Shown here: positions 1 through 12,284 of the stretch, one piece after another
How the letters are laid out: each line of letters begins with the position of its first letter
Numbering within the stretch: position 1 is the first letter of the stretch
Source: Methanofervidicoccus abyssi
GTDB taxonomy: Archaea > AGJL01 > Methanococci > Methanococcales > Methanococcaceae
Assembly: GCF_004310395.1 (NCBI RefSeq)
Contig: NZ_BFAX01000004.1
Coordinates: 248,001 to 312,000, forward strand
Length of the DNA: 64,000 bases
Direction: 5' to 3'
Made by a program: the position numbers and the translations under genes
Notes under the pieces: model-generated
Seen by the model: the letters and a program-made list of their open reading frames with translations, nothing else
The model's database searches: none
Told to the model about the DNA's origin: nothing

Positions 1-2
1 AA

Positions 3-653
3 TTTAAACCTATAGGGGAAAAGGAGGCTGTAGATATCATAGTATATGCAAAGTCCATAATGCCAAAATGGGTTAGGACGTCGAGGATACAGAGGGATAT
101 TCCAGCAACTGTTATTGTAGATGGTGTTAAGAAAAGTAACTTAGGAGAGTTAGTGTATAAGACTTTAGAAAAATCAGGCATAAGGTGTAGATGCATAAGG
201 TGTAGGGAGGTTGGACATGTAATATACAAGAAGGGTATATACCCAGATCCCGAGAATATAAAACTCTGTAGAGAGGATTACAGTGCAAGTGGAGGTCATG
301 AGATATTCTTATCCTACGAGGATGTCGAGAAAGATATTCTTATAGGATATCTAAGGTTAAGGATACCATATAAACCCTTTAGGCCAGAGATAGACGATAA
401 AACTGCATTAGTTAGACAGTTGCACGTATGTGGTCAGGAACAGGCACTATTTGGAGAAGGTTACAGAGAGGAAGAGATACTGTGGCAACATAGGGGCTAT
501 GGTAGATCCCTACTTAGAGAAGCAGAGAGAATAGCAAGGGAGGAGTATCACATGAAGAAGATACTTGTTACAAGTGGTATAGGTGCAAGGGGGTATTACA
601 GGAAGTTAGGATACAGAAGGATTGGTCCGTACATGGGGAAGGAGTTAAGATAG
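3..653 (+). CDS. elp3: Elp3 tRNA uridine-34 modification enzyme, C-terminal part (5' end outside window)
   Basis: The frame is open to the left edge, so only the last 216 or so residues of a protein normally about 540 long are seen. The visible part has the Cys-rich [12 protein letters not shown] stretch typical of Elp3 between the radical SAM and acetyltransferase halves, then a GNAT domain with the acetyl-CoA-binding motif RGYGRSLL. Elp3 uses radical SAM chemistry and acetyl-CoA to build the carboxymethyl side chain on wobble uridine 34 of tRNA. The radical SAM half lies outside the window. The ATG at 60 is internal and not the true start. Confidence 0.93.
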   Translation, partial: FKPIGEKEAVDIIVYAKSIMPKWVRTSRIQRDIPATVIVDGVKKSNLGELVYKTLEKSGIRCRCIRCREVGHVIYKKGIYPDPENIKLCREDYSASGGHEIFLSYEDVEKDILIGYLRLRIPYKPFRPEIDDKTALVRQLHVCGQEQALFGEGYREEEILWQHRGYGRSLLREAERIAREEYHMKKILVTSGIGARGYYRKLGYRRIGPYMGKELR

Positions 654-764
654 GAAAACTAAAATGGATAACCTGCTTTTTTACTGTTTTAATTATTTAT
701 AATTTATCGAATAATAAATACATACTATCCAACATTATTATAAGAATATAAGGGAGGAGGTTGT

Positions 765-1121
765 ATGGAATTTTGGACTTTAACAAAAAGAAGTAGATGT
801 TACAACTGTAGTAAACTGGCAGATCAAATAATAGAGATATACCCAAATCAGGCTTTTGTTAAATGTTCCAATTGTGGAGCTACAAGGTGTTATATTATTA
901 AAAATGTATATATTGATAATAACAACGTTATAGAGTGTGAGAAAGATAAAAAACTCCTGTACGATAATTGGTTATTGGAAAAAGAGGCAGAATGTTACAA
1001 CTGTAAAAGATACGCAATCCAGGATATACTTATTACAGTGGCTGGGATGTATGTAAGATGTAGAAACTGCAGATTTACACGGTATTATAGGTTCAACATA
1101 ATATATATAAGCGAGAAATAG
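765..1121 (+). CDS. Small protein with two tandem zinc-ribbon-like repeats, unknown function
   Basis: This 118-residue protein consists of two similar halves. Each has a CYNC motif followed about 20 residues later by a second CxxC (CSNC in the first half, CRNC in the second), then a Tyr/Arg-rich strand (TRCYIIKNVYI, TRYYRFNIIYI). Four CxxC knuckles are enough for two zinc sites. The start follows a strong GGGAGGAGG ribosome site. I do not recognise a named family. Nucleic-acid or ribosome binding is the usual role of such ribbons but is inference here. It stands alone between elp3 and cdc48. Confidence 0.8.
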   Translation: MEFWTLTKRSRCYNCSKLADQIIEIYPNQAFVKCSNCGATRCYIIKNVYIDNNNVIECEKDKKLLYDNWLLEKEAECYNCKRYAIQDILITVAGMYVRCRNCRFTRYYRFNIIYISEK

Positions 1122-1216
1122 ATACAATGGTTTTATTTTTATTGGTTATTTATAACTATTTTTTTAATCATCTCTCTGATAGGGGCCAAAGTATAGTTGT
1201 GTATATTTATACATAC

Positions 1217-1234
1217 AAACGAAAATTTTATATA
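1217..1234 (+). promoter_or_regulatory. Archaeal BRE/TATA promoter upstream of cdc48
   Basis: ACGAAAA followed directly by TTTTATATA matches the purine-rich BRE plus TATA box of methanococcal promoters. Transcription would begin near 1255-1260, giving a leader of about 120 bases before the cdc48 start at 1378. A second TATA-like stretch, CTATATAAG near 1284, could give a shorter leader. Confidence 0.55.
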
Positions 1235-1374
1235 GAAGTTCAAAGGTATAACAACACAAAATCTAATAAAAGAGAAAAAATTTCTATATAAGCATGTACA
1301 ATAATAGTATATATTATCACCTAATAAAATAACAGATATATTATTACCAAAACAGTATTATATGTAGGTGGTAG

Positions 1375-3576
<2,202 letters not shown>

Positions 3577-3944
3577 TCAAAAATTTTATTTTTTATTTTT
3601 ATTGTGTATTACGGCGATGATCTGTTATATATAAGGAGTTCACCATTCATGGTGTTAAAATTGGCAACCCTAGTAATTATAACAAAAAAATAATAACAGA
3701 TGAAAAATAATATAAATTCTTATCAAGGTTCATCAAATACTTTAGATTTATAAAATTTATAAATTTTATAAATTCAATACGAAGTGTCTTAATTATTGGG
3801 ACGTCCTTTTGTCTTCCATACTACAATCCTTTTATATCCTATAAGGCGTTTTTTATCCCTTTTTCATTTTTTACTAATCTTTATACTATTTATTATTTTT
3901 ATTGTTCTTTTGTTTATTACTATATTTTTATCGGTTCCAGATTT
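3577..3944. other. Intergenic region between convergent cdc48 and purQ
   Basis: About 370 bases of AT-rich sequence between convergent genes. It holds the oligo-T tract after cdc48 and T/A-rich tracts that could end purQ on the other strand. A slightly GC-richer piece at 3609-3670 shows no convincing RNA fold or ORF. Confidence 0.4.
3586..3602 (+). terminator. Oligo-T terminator after cdc48
   Basis: A run of T residues broken by single A residues begins about 10 bases after the cdc48 stop, with no stem needed. Archaeal RNA polymerase commonly terminates on such tracts. The call rests on composition and position only. Confidence 0.4.
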
Positions 3945-4631
3945 TTATTGTATACTCTGCAACATACTTTTAAACATTAGGAGTCCATCTGTAGAACCTA
4001 GTATCTTTTCCGAAGCTCTCTCAGGGTGAGGCATTAGTAAGACACAGTTACCTTTCTCATTACACACTCCTGCTATGTTGTCTATAGAACCGTTGGGATT
4101 AGCATCTTCCGTAATCTCTCCATCTTCATTACAGTATTTAAATACGATCATCTTCTTTTTATACATCTCCTGGAGACCATCTTCATCTATATAGAACCTA
4201 CCTTCTCCATGAGCTATAGGCATTCTTATAACCTCTCCTTTTTTATATCCTCTTGTAAAAGGTGTTTTGTTATTTTCCACCCTTAGATAAACCCACTTAC
4301 ATATGAACCTCCAGTTGATGTTGTTAGTTAATGCACCCTTTGAGAATCCAGCCTCCAATCCAATTTGGGCACCGTTACAGATACCTAAAACTGGTTTCCC
4401 CATCTCCACCATGTTTCTCAATCCTTCTATTACAGGTGTCCTTGCACCTATGGCACCTGCCCTCAGATAGTCTCCATAGGAGAAACCCCCAGGTATAACT
4501 GCTCCGTCGAATTTACTTAGATCTCTCTCTGTGAACCATACAATTTGAGGATTTCCTCCTGCCAATCTAATACTACGACAGACGTCTTCTTCACAGTTAG
4601 TACCTAGAAACTTTATCACTGCGATATTCAT
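3945..4631 (-). CDS. purQ: Phosphoribosylformylglycinamidine synthase, glutaminase subunit PurQ
   Basis: The 228-residue class I glutamine amidotransferase releases ammonia from glutamine for FGAM synthase in purine synthesis, working with PurS and PurL, which are not in this window. Motifs seen are the N-terminal KFLGTNCEEDV, the oxyanion motif PGGFSYGDYLRAG, the nucleophile elbow GICNGAQIG (Cys near residue 85), and the C-terminal MPHPERASE giving the catalytic His and Glu. Length fits PurQ. GTGAT sits five bases before the ATG. It is divergent from leuS. Confidence 0.96.
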   Translation of the reverse strand: MNIAVIKFLGTNCEEDVCRSIRLAGGNPQIVWFTERDLSKFDGAVIPGGFSYGDYLRAGAIGARTPVIEGLRNMVEMGKPVLGICNGAQIGLEAGFSKGALTNNINWRFICKWVYLRVENNKTPFTRGYKKGEVIRMPIAHGEGRFYIDEDGLQEMYKKKMIVFKYCNEDGEITEDANPNGSIDNIAGVCNEKGNCVLLMPHPERASEKILGSTDGLLMFKSMLQSIQ

Positions 4632-4717
4632 TTTATCACTTAAAAAACCTGTATGGGTAATATTATATATCCCTATATATTTTTAAATACTTTTATAATA
4701 ATTAAAAAATTAAAAAA

Positions 4718-7603
4718 ATGAACGGGATGACTATGACGGTAGATTTTATCAAAATCGGTGAAAAATGGCAGAAAAAATGGGAGGAAGATAGAATATTCGA
4801 AATAGATGCAGGAGATCCAGATGATAAAAACAAGTTCTTTATAACTGCAGCTTTTCCATACCTTAACGGGGTTCTCCACGCTGGACATCTGAGGACATTT
4901 ACCATACCAGAAGTCGTAGCAAGGTATCAAAGGATGAAAGGTAAGAAGGTACTCTGGACTATAGGATACCATGTGACTGGAACACCTATCTTAGGTTTAG
5001 CAGAACTTATAAAGAAGAGGGATAAGAAGACACTAGAAGCCTACAACAAATTACATAATATACCTATGAAGGAACTTCTAAAGTTAGATAGTCCAGAAGC
5101 TATAGTGGAGTATTTCTCCAAGAGGGCAACTAACGCCTTTAAGAAGATGGGATTCTCCTTAGATTGGAGGAGAAACTTTACAACAGATGACGGGAGGTTT
5201 AAGAAGTTTATAGAGTGGCAGTTCCTGAAGTTGAAAGAGAAAGGATATATAAAAAAAGGTTCCCATCCAGTTAGATACTGTCCATGCTGTGATAACCCAG
5301 TTGAGGATCACGATCTTCTAGAGGGAGAAGATGCGACACTCGTGGAGTATGTCCTAATAAAGTTTAAAGGTAGGATAGAGGTAGATGGTAAGGAAGAGGA
5401 GTGTATAATACCTATGGCTACCCTTAGGCCAGAGACCGTCTTTGGGGTAGTAAATGCCTGGATAAATCCAGATGGAAAGTACCTTGTAGTTAAGGTGTAT
5501 AAAGAAGTTGATGGAGAAGATAAGTTGGAATATAAAGGTATATGGGTAGTTAGTGAAGAAGCCTCTGAAAAGTTGAGAAACCAAGGTAGGGTCGTCGAGG
5601 TTATTAAAGAAATAAAGGGGGAAGAACTTGTAGGGAAAACTGTAATAAACCCTGTAAATAACAGAGAAGTTCCTATATATCCTGCTAAGTTTGTAGATAC
5701 GTCTGTTGGTACTGGATGTGTTATGAGTGTCCCTGCCCACGCACCTTACGACTACGTGGCTCTTAGGGATTACTATAGAAGTGTAGGTAAGGAGTTGAAG
5801 GATGAAGACCTTATACCACTTATAGAGCTGGAGAACTACGGAAAGTATCCTGCAAAGGAGATAGTAGAAAAAATGGGAATAAAGAGTCAGGAGGATAGAA
5901 AAAAGTTAGAGGAAGCTACAAGTAAGATCTATAAGGAGGAGTATCACAAGGGAATACTTAACGAGAACTGTGGTAAATACAGTGGAATGGCTATTAGAGA
6001 AGTTAAGGATGTTATTACAAGGGATCTCTTAGAGAAGGGAATAGGTGAGATACTATATGAGTTCTCAGAACCCAGGGTTATCTGTAGATGTGGATCTAAA
6101 TGTGTTGTGAAGTTAGTTAAGGGACAGTGGTTCATAACATACTCAGATGAGGAGTGGAAGAAATTGGCCCATAAATGTGTAGATAGAATGGAGTTTATCC
6201 CAGAATCTCTGAAGAAAGAGTTCCACAACAAAATAGACTGGATGAAGGATAAGGCATGTGCAAGGAGGAGGGGGCTTGGGACTAGACTACCCTTCGATAA
6301 GGACTGGGTTATAGAGAGCCTCTCAGATAGTACTATCTATATGGCATACTACACCATAGGAAAGACTATAAACATACACAACATAAGGGAAGAACAACTT
6401 ACACCTCAACTCTTCAATTACATATTCTACGGTAAGGGAGATATTAAGGAGATATCAAAGATGACGGGAATTTCTAAGGAGTTAATAGAAGAGATGAGGA
6501 GGGAGTTCTCCTACTTCTACCCGTTAGATTGGAGATGCTCCGCCAAGGATCTAATATCCAACCACCTAACCTTTATGATATTTAACCATGTTGCACTCTT
6601 CCCAGAGAAGTTCTGGCCTAAGGGTATCGTGGTAAATGGGTACGTCACCATAGAAGGTAAGAAACTCTCAAAGTCTAAGGGGCCCCTTCTTCCAGTGGAG
6701 GAAGTTGCAGAAACGTATGGACCAGATGTTGGAAGATTCTACATCACCACCTGTGCAGAACTCCCACATGATGCAGATGTAAAGTTTAAGGAGATAGAGA
6801 AAGTTAAGGATAACTTGGAGAAGTTCTACCAGTTTGCCCAGGAGGTTGCAGATGTCTCTTCAGGGGATCTGAACTATGAGGAGTTAAGTGTTATAGATAA
6901 GTGGCTCCTTCATAGACTTCATAAGGCTATAAAACTTTCAGATGAATCATATAACACCTTCCAACTTAGAAAGGTAGGCGTTCTATTCTATCAGTTGATT
7001 AACGACTTAAGATGGTATAAGAGAAGAGGAGGGAATAATAAAAAACTACTCAGATTCGTTGCAGAGACATGGGTAAAGATCCTAGCGCCAATAACTCCAC
7101 ATCTCTGTGAGGAGATATGGGAACTCTTTGGAAAGGAGACATACATCTCATTGGAAACCTACCCAATGGCTGAGGATAGATATATAGACGATACCTTAGA
7201 GCTGGGAGAGGAGTTTTTAGCCTCAACCATAGAGGATATAAGGAGAATAGTTGAGATAGCAAAGATAGAACCTAAGAAGATATACCTTTATACTGCAGAT
7301 AGTTGGAAATACGAAGTACTTAAAATAATGAATGAAAATAAAGATAAGAGTATTAAGGAATTGATACCTATAATAATGAGAAATCCAGAATTTAGAAGAT
7401 ATGGAAAGGAGATACCAAAACTGGTAAGGGATATTATGGAAGTAGGTGTAAAACCTGTAATTAATGAGAAAGAGATACTCAAAGATGGAAAATCTCTAAT
7501 TGAGAGAAAGTTTGGATGTGAAGTTATAATAAACGGTAAGGATAAAAAGAACAAAAAAAGACAGGCGATACCTTACAGGGTTGCTATATATTTAGAGGAC
7601 TAG
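4718..7603 (+). CDS. leuS: Leucyl-tRNA synthetase (archaeal type)
   Basis: This 961-residue class I synthetase charges tRNA-Leu. The HIGH signature appears as HAGH within YLNGVLHAGHLRT near residue 50. KMSKS appears as KLSKS near residue 648. Between them lies the CP1 editing domain with the threonine-rich ATLRPETVFG and the GTGCVMSVPAHAPYDY motif that removes mischarged products. The C-terminal part is the anticodon-binding domain. Two other ATGs lie at 4727 and 4733. GGGATGA just before 4733 makes that a plausible true start, five residues shorter. Confidence 0.96.
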   Translation: MNGMTMTVDFIKIGEKWQKKWEEDRIFEIDAGDPDDKNKFFITAAFPYLNGVLHAGHLRTFTIPEVVARYQRMKGKKVLWTIGYHVTGTPILGLAELIKKRDKKTLEAYNKLHNIPMKELLKLDSPEAIVEYFSKRATNAFKKMGFSLDWRRNFTTDDGRFKKFIEWQFLKLKEKGYIKKGSHPVRYCPCCDNPVEDHDLLEGEDATLVEYVLIKFKGRIEVDGKEEECIIPMATLRPETVFGVVNAWINPDGKYLVVKVYKEVDGEDKLEYKGIWVVSEEASEKLRNQGRVVEVIKEIKGEELVGKTVINPVNNREVPIYPAKFVDTSVGTGCVMSVPAHAPYDYVALRDYYRSVGKELKDEDLIPLIELENYGKYPAKEIVEKMGIKSQEDRKKLEEATSKIYKEEYHKGILNENCGKYSGMAIREVKDVITRDLLEKGIGEILYEFSEPRVICRCGSKCVVKLVKGQWFITYSDEEWKKLAHKCVDRMEFIPESLKKEFHNKIDWMKDKACARRRGLGTRLPFDKDWVIESLSDSTIYMAYYTIGKTINIHNIREEQLTPQLFNYIFYGKGDIKEISKMTGISKELIEEMRREFSYFYPLDWRCSAKDLISNHLTFMIFNHVALFPEKFWPKGIVVNGYVTIEGKKLSKSKGPLLPVEEVAETYGPDVGRFYITTCAELPHDADVKFKEIEKVKDNLEKFYQFAQEVADVSSGDLNYEELSVIDKWLLHRLHKAIKLSDESYNTFQLRKVGVLFYQLINDLRWYKRRGGNNKKLLRFVAETWVKILAPITPHLCEEIWELFGKETYISLETYPMAEDRYIDDTLELGEEFLASTIEDIRRIVEIAKIEPKKIYLYTADSWKYEVLKIMNENKDKSIKELIPIIMRNPEFRRYGKEIPKLVRDIMEVGVKPVINEKEILKDGKSLIERKFGCEVIINGKDKKNKKRQAIPYRVAIYLED

Positions 7604-8020
7604 TTTCTATTAAAATTTTTATTAAAAATAATATAGTTATTAAAAAAATATAGTGATAATAATAAATAATCTTCTGAATACTAAAGATAGAAATTTCCAA
7701 GGTGGAAAAAAGTAAGCTCTTATCCCCAAGCTAAACTGGATACTGGGGAAACAAAGTAGTAGGGCAAAAAACATAGAGTCCTTAATTCTACTGGTTCATA
7801 CTAAGCACTGGAAGGATAGACGGTATTCTGTTTCATCCTTTTCAGGTTTTTTTATTTTTTATTTTTTTACTAATTTTCATTATCATTATTTTAACTAGTA
7901 CTTATATTTGACAGGATCGATGTTGTTATTTGCATTTACATCACTTGTACATGTTTTTCCATATATTTTTAATTAAGACTCTCTTCGTATTGTTTAGTAT
8001 TATAGTTCCTGTTACTATAA
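7604..8020. other. Intergenic region between convergent leuS and mptD
   Basis: About 415 bases. The central part (7676-7860) is clearly richer in G and C than its AT-rich flanks and can form several stems; it is listed separately as a possible structured RNA. The rest is AT-rich with no ORF. Confidence 0.4.
7676..7860 (+). ncRNA. Candidate structured non-coding RNA
   Basis: In an AT-rich hyperthermophile, local G+C islands between genes often mark structured RNA. This segment can form TCCCCA/TGGGGA (around 7713-7746), AGTAG/CTACT (around 7760-7792) and AAGGAT/ATCCTT (around 7812-7840), followed by a long T-rich run starting near 7847 that could end transcription. No coding frame covers it. 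I could not match it to RNase P RNA, SRP RNA, 5S rRNA, a C/D or H/ACA guide, or a known riboswitch. The strand is inferred from the T tract alone. Confidence 0.3.
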
Positions 8021-8395
8021 TCATTCTTCATCTATCCTCTCAACGTACATTAGAGGATAGTTTAACTCCTTAATATATCTCAATCTCAAGTATGCAACTG
8101 TATTTTCCACCTTTACCTTCAACTTCACATCTAACATCTTTCCCTCCAAAGATACATATTCATCTTCTTTTAAATTTCCTACTATCTCAACAGATATATC
8201 TTCGACACAGGGCTGGTTCTTCATAGATTCCTCTATAGATCTTTCCAGTATCTCCCTGTTTTTTAAACTTACAGGAGTACCTACAAACTGGTGGAATAAG
8301 GCTCCCAAAGTGATACCTCCCTCAAATACCGCTCTTTCTCGGAGAGTAAGATTTTTAAAATAACTTTTAAATACGTCTTTTTCCTCTATTTTCAT
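8021..8395 (-). CDS. mptD: Dihydroneopterin aldolase MptD
   Basis: The 124-residue protein belongs to the archaeal MptD family (formerly DUF372), which cleaves 7,8-dihydroneopterin to 6-hydroxymethyl-dihydropterin in tetrahydromethanopterin synthesis. The signature FEGGITLGALFHQFVGTPV is clearly present near residues 24-42. GGTGA lies a few bases before the ATG. gch3, which could serve another pterin or flavin branch, is about 5 kb away, so the two are not in one operon. Confidence 0.9.
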   Translation of the reverse strand: MKIEEKDVFKSYFKNLTLRERAVFEGGITLGALFHQFVGTPVSLKNREILERSIEESMKNQPCVEDISVEIVGNLKEDEYVSLEGKMLDVKLKVKVENTVAYLRLRYIKELNYPLMYVERIDEE

Positions 8396-8525
8396 CTGGG
8401 TTCACCTGTTAGGAGTATATGTAAAAAGTAAAAAAATATTAAAAGATTATTAAAATCAAAAAACAGAATGATATTTTATAAAAGATAGAGAATTTTTCAA
8501 AGATAATTTTACTCCATTGTCCAAC

Positions 8526-10481
8526 CTATTTAATCATACTACCTACAGGAATATCTCTATCAGGTACTAAAAGTGCTACAGTCTCTTCTCCTCCTGCTAA
8601 TATCATCCCCTGAGACTCCACCCCACATAACTTAGCAGGTTTTAGATTACAGAGAACCACTACCTTCTTACCTACAAGTTCTTCTGGAGCATAGTGGCCC
8701 TTTATACCGGCAACTATCTGTCTCTTCTCATCACCAATATCTACTATCAACTTTAAAAGTTTCTTTGATCTAGGTATCTCCTCTGCCTCCAGTATTTGGC
8801 CAATCCTGAGATCGAGTTTTGCAAAATCCTCGATTGTGATCATGTTTTCCTCCTTTTTATCTTTTATATTCAGTATCTCCTTTTTGGCAAGTTCTACCTC
8901 TTTATTCTCTATCTTTTTAAACACTACCTTTACTTTCTTCAACTCGCCACCTCTTATATCGAGATCTAATTCCTCATTCATTATATCTAAGAGTTCCATA
9001 CACTTGTTAGGCATAAATGGATAGAGAAGATATATTATATATTTTACAGTTACTCCACAGGTGTAGAGGATCTCCTTAAGCCTCTCCTCTTCCTTCACAT
9101 TCCAGGGTTCCATCTTTTGGAAGTAATTATTACCCTCCTGTGCAAGGTGGATAATATCCATAAGTGCTTCTTTGAAGTTGAACTCCATCATATGTCCATG
9201 GTATTTCTCTTTTATCTCTTCACATCTTTCCAATAATTTCAGATCTTCTTCCTTTAATCTACCTCTATCTACCTTTATTATTTTCTTAAACTTCCTGTAT
9301 ATAAATACAAGTGTCCTATGGATGAAGTTTCCTATAATTGCAATTAACTCAGTATTTATCCTCTTCTGAAAGTCCTCAAAGGAGAAATCACAGTCCTTAT
9401 TGAGAGGTGCATTGATCATCAGGAAGTATCTGAGGTAATCTGGATGGAAGTATTTTATAAAGTCCTTCACCCAAACAACCCATCTCTTACTTGTGCTCAT
9501 CTTCTTTTTCTCCAACGTCAGATAACCTCCGCTTATCACCGAAGTTGGAAGGTTATACTCACCATGGGCGATTAACATACCTGGCCAAAATACTGAATGG
9601 TGAATGGCGATATCCTTTCCTATGAAGTGCCATATATTTACATCTACATCTTTACCTCTATCTTTCAGCCAGTAGTCCTTCCAGACATCCCCTAACATCT
9701 TTGTAAATGATATATATCCAATCGGTGCCTCCAACCATACGTACATAACCTGGCTGTTGTCATCTGGTAGGGGAACACCCCAACTTATATCTCTGGATAT
9801 ATCCCAGTCGTGAAGTTCTTCTATCCATCTGTATGCCATATTCTTGACGTAATCTGGTATCTTGGAATTTTTAATGTACTCCTTTAATTCTTTAGCTAGG
9901 GCACTTAACTTAAAGAACCTATGTTTAGTTTTCCTTATCTCGGGAGTACCTTTACAGATTACACAGTAGGGATCTATCAACTTTGTAGGTTCTAGATGTC
10001 TTCCACATATCTCACAGTGATCTCCCCTGGCCTCACCTCCACAGTAGGGACAGGTACCTTCAACATATCTATCTGCTAAGAATTTTTTACAGTGAGGACA
10101 GTAGAACTGCTCGATCTCCTTCTCGTAGATATAGCTGTTTTCTTTTAGTTTCAGATAGAACTCCTGGGCAGTTTTTATGTGAATCTCACTGTGGGTTTTC
10201 CCATAACTGTCAAACTCTATACTTAAACTATCTAAATCCCTTTTTATCTCCTCATGATACTTATTTACGATCTCTTCAGGACTGACACCTTCTTTTTCTG
10301 CAGTTATAGTAATAGGAACCCCGTGATTATCAGTACCTCCAATATGTACAACATCCTTACCTATCATCTTCAAATACCTTCTCATAACATCTGCAGGTAT
10401 ATAGGTACTTCTAACATGTCCTAAATGCAGCGGTCCGTTGGTATATGCTAAAGCCGTTGTAATTAAGTATCTCTCACCCAT
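8526..10481 (-). CDS. metG: Methionyl-tRNA synthetase with C-terminal tRNA-binding domain
   Basis: The 651-residue class I enzyme has HLGH near residue 20, KMSTSK near residue 330, and four CxxC knuckles (CPHC, CPYC, CEIC, CVIC) forming the zinc-bound insertion typical of this type of MetRS. The last 110 residues are an EMAP/Trbp111-like OB fold ([11 protein letters not shown], followed by the IVAGI stretch) that binds tRNA and usually drives dimer formation. It is the last gene of an operon with the thymidylate synthase-like and pantoate kinase genes, and overlaps the latter by 8 bases. Confidence 0.96.
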   Translation of the reverse strand: MGERYLITTALAYTNGPLHLGHVRSTYIPADVMRRYLKMIGKDVVHIGGTDNHGVPITITAEKEGVSPEEIVNKYHEEIKRDLDSLSIEFDSYGKTHSEIHIKTAQEFYLKLKENSYIYEKEIEQFYCPHCKKFLADRYVEGTCPYCGGEARGDHCEICGRHLEPTKLIDPYCVICKGTPEIRKTKHRFFKLSALAKELKEYIKNSKIPDYVKNMAYRWIEELHDWDISRDISWGVPLPDDNSQVMYVWLEAPIGYISFTKMLGDVWKDYWLKDRGKDVDVNIWHFIGKDIAIHHSVFWPGMLIAHGEYNLPTSVISGGYLTLEKKKMSTSKRWVVWVKDFIKYFHPDYLRYFLMINAPLNKDCDFSFEDFQKRINTELIAIIGNFIHRTLVFIYRKFKKIIKVDRGRLKEEDLKLLERCEEIKEKYHGHMMEFNFKEALMDIIHLAQEGNNYFQKMEPWNVKEEERLKEILYTCGVTVKYIIYLLYPFMPNKCMELLDIMNEELDLDIRGGELKKVKVVFKKIENKEVELAKKEILNIKDKKEENMITIEDFAKLDLRIGQILEAEEIPRSKKLLKLIVDIGDEKRQIVAGIKGHYAPEELVGKKVVVLCNLKPAKLCGVESQGMILAGGEETVALLVPDRDIPVGSMIK

Positions 10482-11301
10482 ATTTTCCCTCGTATATTCT
10501 ACAGATTATAGGGTTTTTAAGTACAGATAACACATCTTTTATCTCCTCATCTGTACAGAGGACAAATAAGGTATCCCCAAGCATGGCCTGGGAAGCTCCC
10601 CTACTGAAACTTAGATCCTCACATAGGGATAGTATCTCCTCAGATGCAAGGCCAGTCTCCTTTACAAATATGTAGGATAGCGCCATAAAGTTTTCTAAAG
10701 TTGGATTTTTCAGTATCTCTTTTAATAGCCTATCCCCAACCTTATTTATCTTCTCTATCCAGTTAGGGTCTTCTATAACATCCCTCGTTTCTCTCTTCCC
10801 AAGTATCTCGACAACTATATAGTATCTGTCCTTATCTTTTATATTAATTTTTTTTACATCTGGAGGAAAACCTGGTTTTTTCCTTATGGTAAATCCTCCA
10901 AAGTACTGTCCCATCACATCTCCAAGGCCAGTTCCACATCTTACCTCGCTTATATGGGCTATTTTTAACAACTCTAATTTATTCATCTGTGGATCCATAA
11001 TCCTTCCTAACTCATAGGCACATCCTAGAGCACAACCTCCAGAGACACCTAAACCACAACCTAGGGGAAGTTGGGATTTGTGTATAACATCATATCCTTC
11101 TATACCCATATTATTCAAAATCTCCTTAGTGGGACATAGATCCATCTCCCTATCGTTGAAGTATATCCTCCCTTCCCCTGATCTCACTTCTGTAGTTACC
11201 CCCTTATCTACAGTTATCCCTACTCCAGTTGAACCTGTCCTTAGAGGATCCTTCTCCCTGTGGATTCTAAAGAACCCGGTAATATGTCCAGGAACAAACA
11301 T
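10474..11301 (-). CDS. pok: Pantoate kinase (archaeal GHMP kinase, CoA pathway)
   Basis: Archaeal pantoate kinase phosphorylates pantoate, which phosphopantothenate synthetase then joins to beta-alanine for CoA. The protein shows the family N-terminus [10 protein letters not shown] and the GHMP glycine-rich loop [16 protein letters not shown]. The open frame can begin at GTG 11328, but ATG 11301 (MFVPGHI) lies just after AGGT and only five bases past the upstream stop, and it matches the usual N-terminus, so it is chosen. This removes an apparent overlap with the upstream gene. Confidence 0.9.
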   Translation of the reverse strand: MFVPGHITGFFRIHREKDPLRTGSTGVGITVDKGVTTEVRSGEGRIYFNDREMDLCPTKEILNNMGIEGYDVIHKSQLPLGCGLGVSGGCALGCAYELGRIMDPQMNKLELLKIAHISEVRCGTGLGDVMGQYFGGFTIRKKPGFPPDVKKINIKDKDRYYIVVEILGKRETRDVIEDPNWIEKINKVGDRLLKEILKNPTLENFMALSYIFVKETGLASEEILSLCEDLSFSRGASQAMLGDTLFVLCTDEEIKDVLSVLKNPIICRIYEGKYG

Positions 11302-11306
11302 AGGTA

Positions 11307-11975
11307 TTACCTGAGATACTTTAGACACTCTGGAAAATATTTAGAGATGTAGTCGTAATCCCTCTCTATGTAGATGTGCATACTTACTCCATGATGGGTA
11401 TAGGTTCCATACTCCACTCCAAGGCTCTCAGCCACTACCTCTCCTAAGGCTATCAATCCAAGGGCGTTGGCATGGTATGCCAGTAGTAAATCGTTACTCC
11501 TGAAGAGTACAGTCTGATAAAGTTTATCATCCCTTATAAGAAATTGAATATATTGGAGACAGGGAACACTACCTCTCTTCCTCTTACTTACTTCTATATC
11601 TATAAGAGGTTGCCAGGTTATCGCTACAGCCCTTCTAGAATTTTTCTCTTCCCCTAATTTTTCTATAATATATTTTATTTGATCTATGTAATTATCATTT
11701 ACAGGATACTTGAAGAGCCTACTATGGTAGTCATAGGAAAATTCATTCTCAGAACCGTAAAGTAGGTTTTTAGTATATTGCTCCACAGCGTTTTTACCAA
11801 AGGGATACTTTGGACTGATACTCTTTAACTTTGGGTTGGTTATCTCCACGACAACATTTCTGATCTCCCTACAGATCTCCCCATCTTCAGTTGTCATATC
11901 TTCTCCTTTTTCAAGCACCTCTTTAACTAGGTACTCATAACTGGCCCTTACCGAAGGTTTTCTGATGGAGAGCAT
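11307..11975 (-). CDS. thyA: Methanogen-type thymidylate synthase (ThyA family)
   Basis: This is a short thymidylate synthase of the kind found in methanogens, which methylates dUMP, probably with a methanopterin-linked one-carbon donor instead of folate. The catalytic cysteine sits in PCLQYIQF, and the nucleotide-binding region is FRSNDLLLAYHANALGL. A TTG at 11999 could extend the frame, but ATG 11975 follows AGAGGAT and gives the expected length of 222 residues. It is the first gene of the thyA-pok-metG operon. Family membership is clear; the cofactor is inferred from the methanogen context. Confidence 0.88.
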   Translation of the reverse strand: MLSIRKPSVRASYEYLVKEVLEKGEDMTTEDGEICREIRNVVVEITNPKLKSISPKYPFGKNAVEQYTKNLLYGSENEFSYDYHSRLFKYPVNDNYIDQIKYIIEKLGEEKNSRRAVAITWQPLIDIEVSKRKRGSVPCLQYIQFLIRDDKLYQTVLFRSNDLLLAYHANALGLIALGEVVAESLGVEYGTYTHHGVSMHIYIERDYDYISKYFPECLKYLR

Positions 11976-12102
11976 GGCAATCCTCTGTTTTTTGTTCAAA
12001 TTAATTTCCTATCAAAAATAAAAAATAAACCCTTATAATAAAAATACTAATTAATAACAGTATATCAATAAAAATAAATGGATCATTAATTTATTACCCA
12101 GA

Positions 12103-12142
12103 ATTTTCTGAACACTGAGATAAAGGAGGTTATTCAGAAAAT
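12103..12142. repeat. Perfect 10-bp inverted repeat (hairpin) between thyA and the TIM-barrel gene
   Basis: ATTTTCTGAA and TTCAGAAAAT are exact reverse complements separated by 20 bases. The hairpin lies about 130 bases upstream of the thyA start and 140 bases downstream of the gene at 12285. It could be an operator, a leader element of the thyA operon, or a processing or termination stem for the operon that ends at 12285. Confidence 0.5.
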
Positions 12143-12284
12143 CTTTTCTCAAAAAGTTTTCTGTTTTTTATTTTTTCTAATCCCTTTATCTTTATTAATA
12201 GTTAATTATATTAATAGTCAATTATTTTTTATTAAATTTTTATTATTTTTATTTAACTATCACTTTGATAAAGATTAGGATAAC

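Noticed and set aside
3796-4029. Plus-strand 77-codon frame
   Set aside because: It overlaps the end of purQ and a T-rich gap, giving a Phe/Ile-rich nonsense product.
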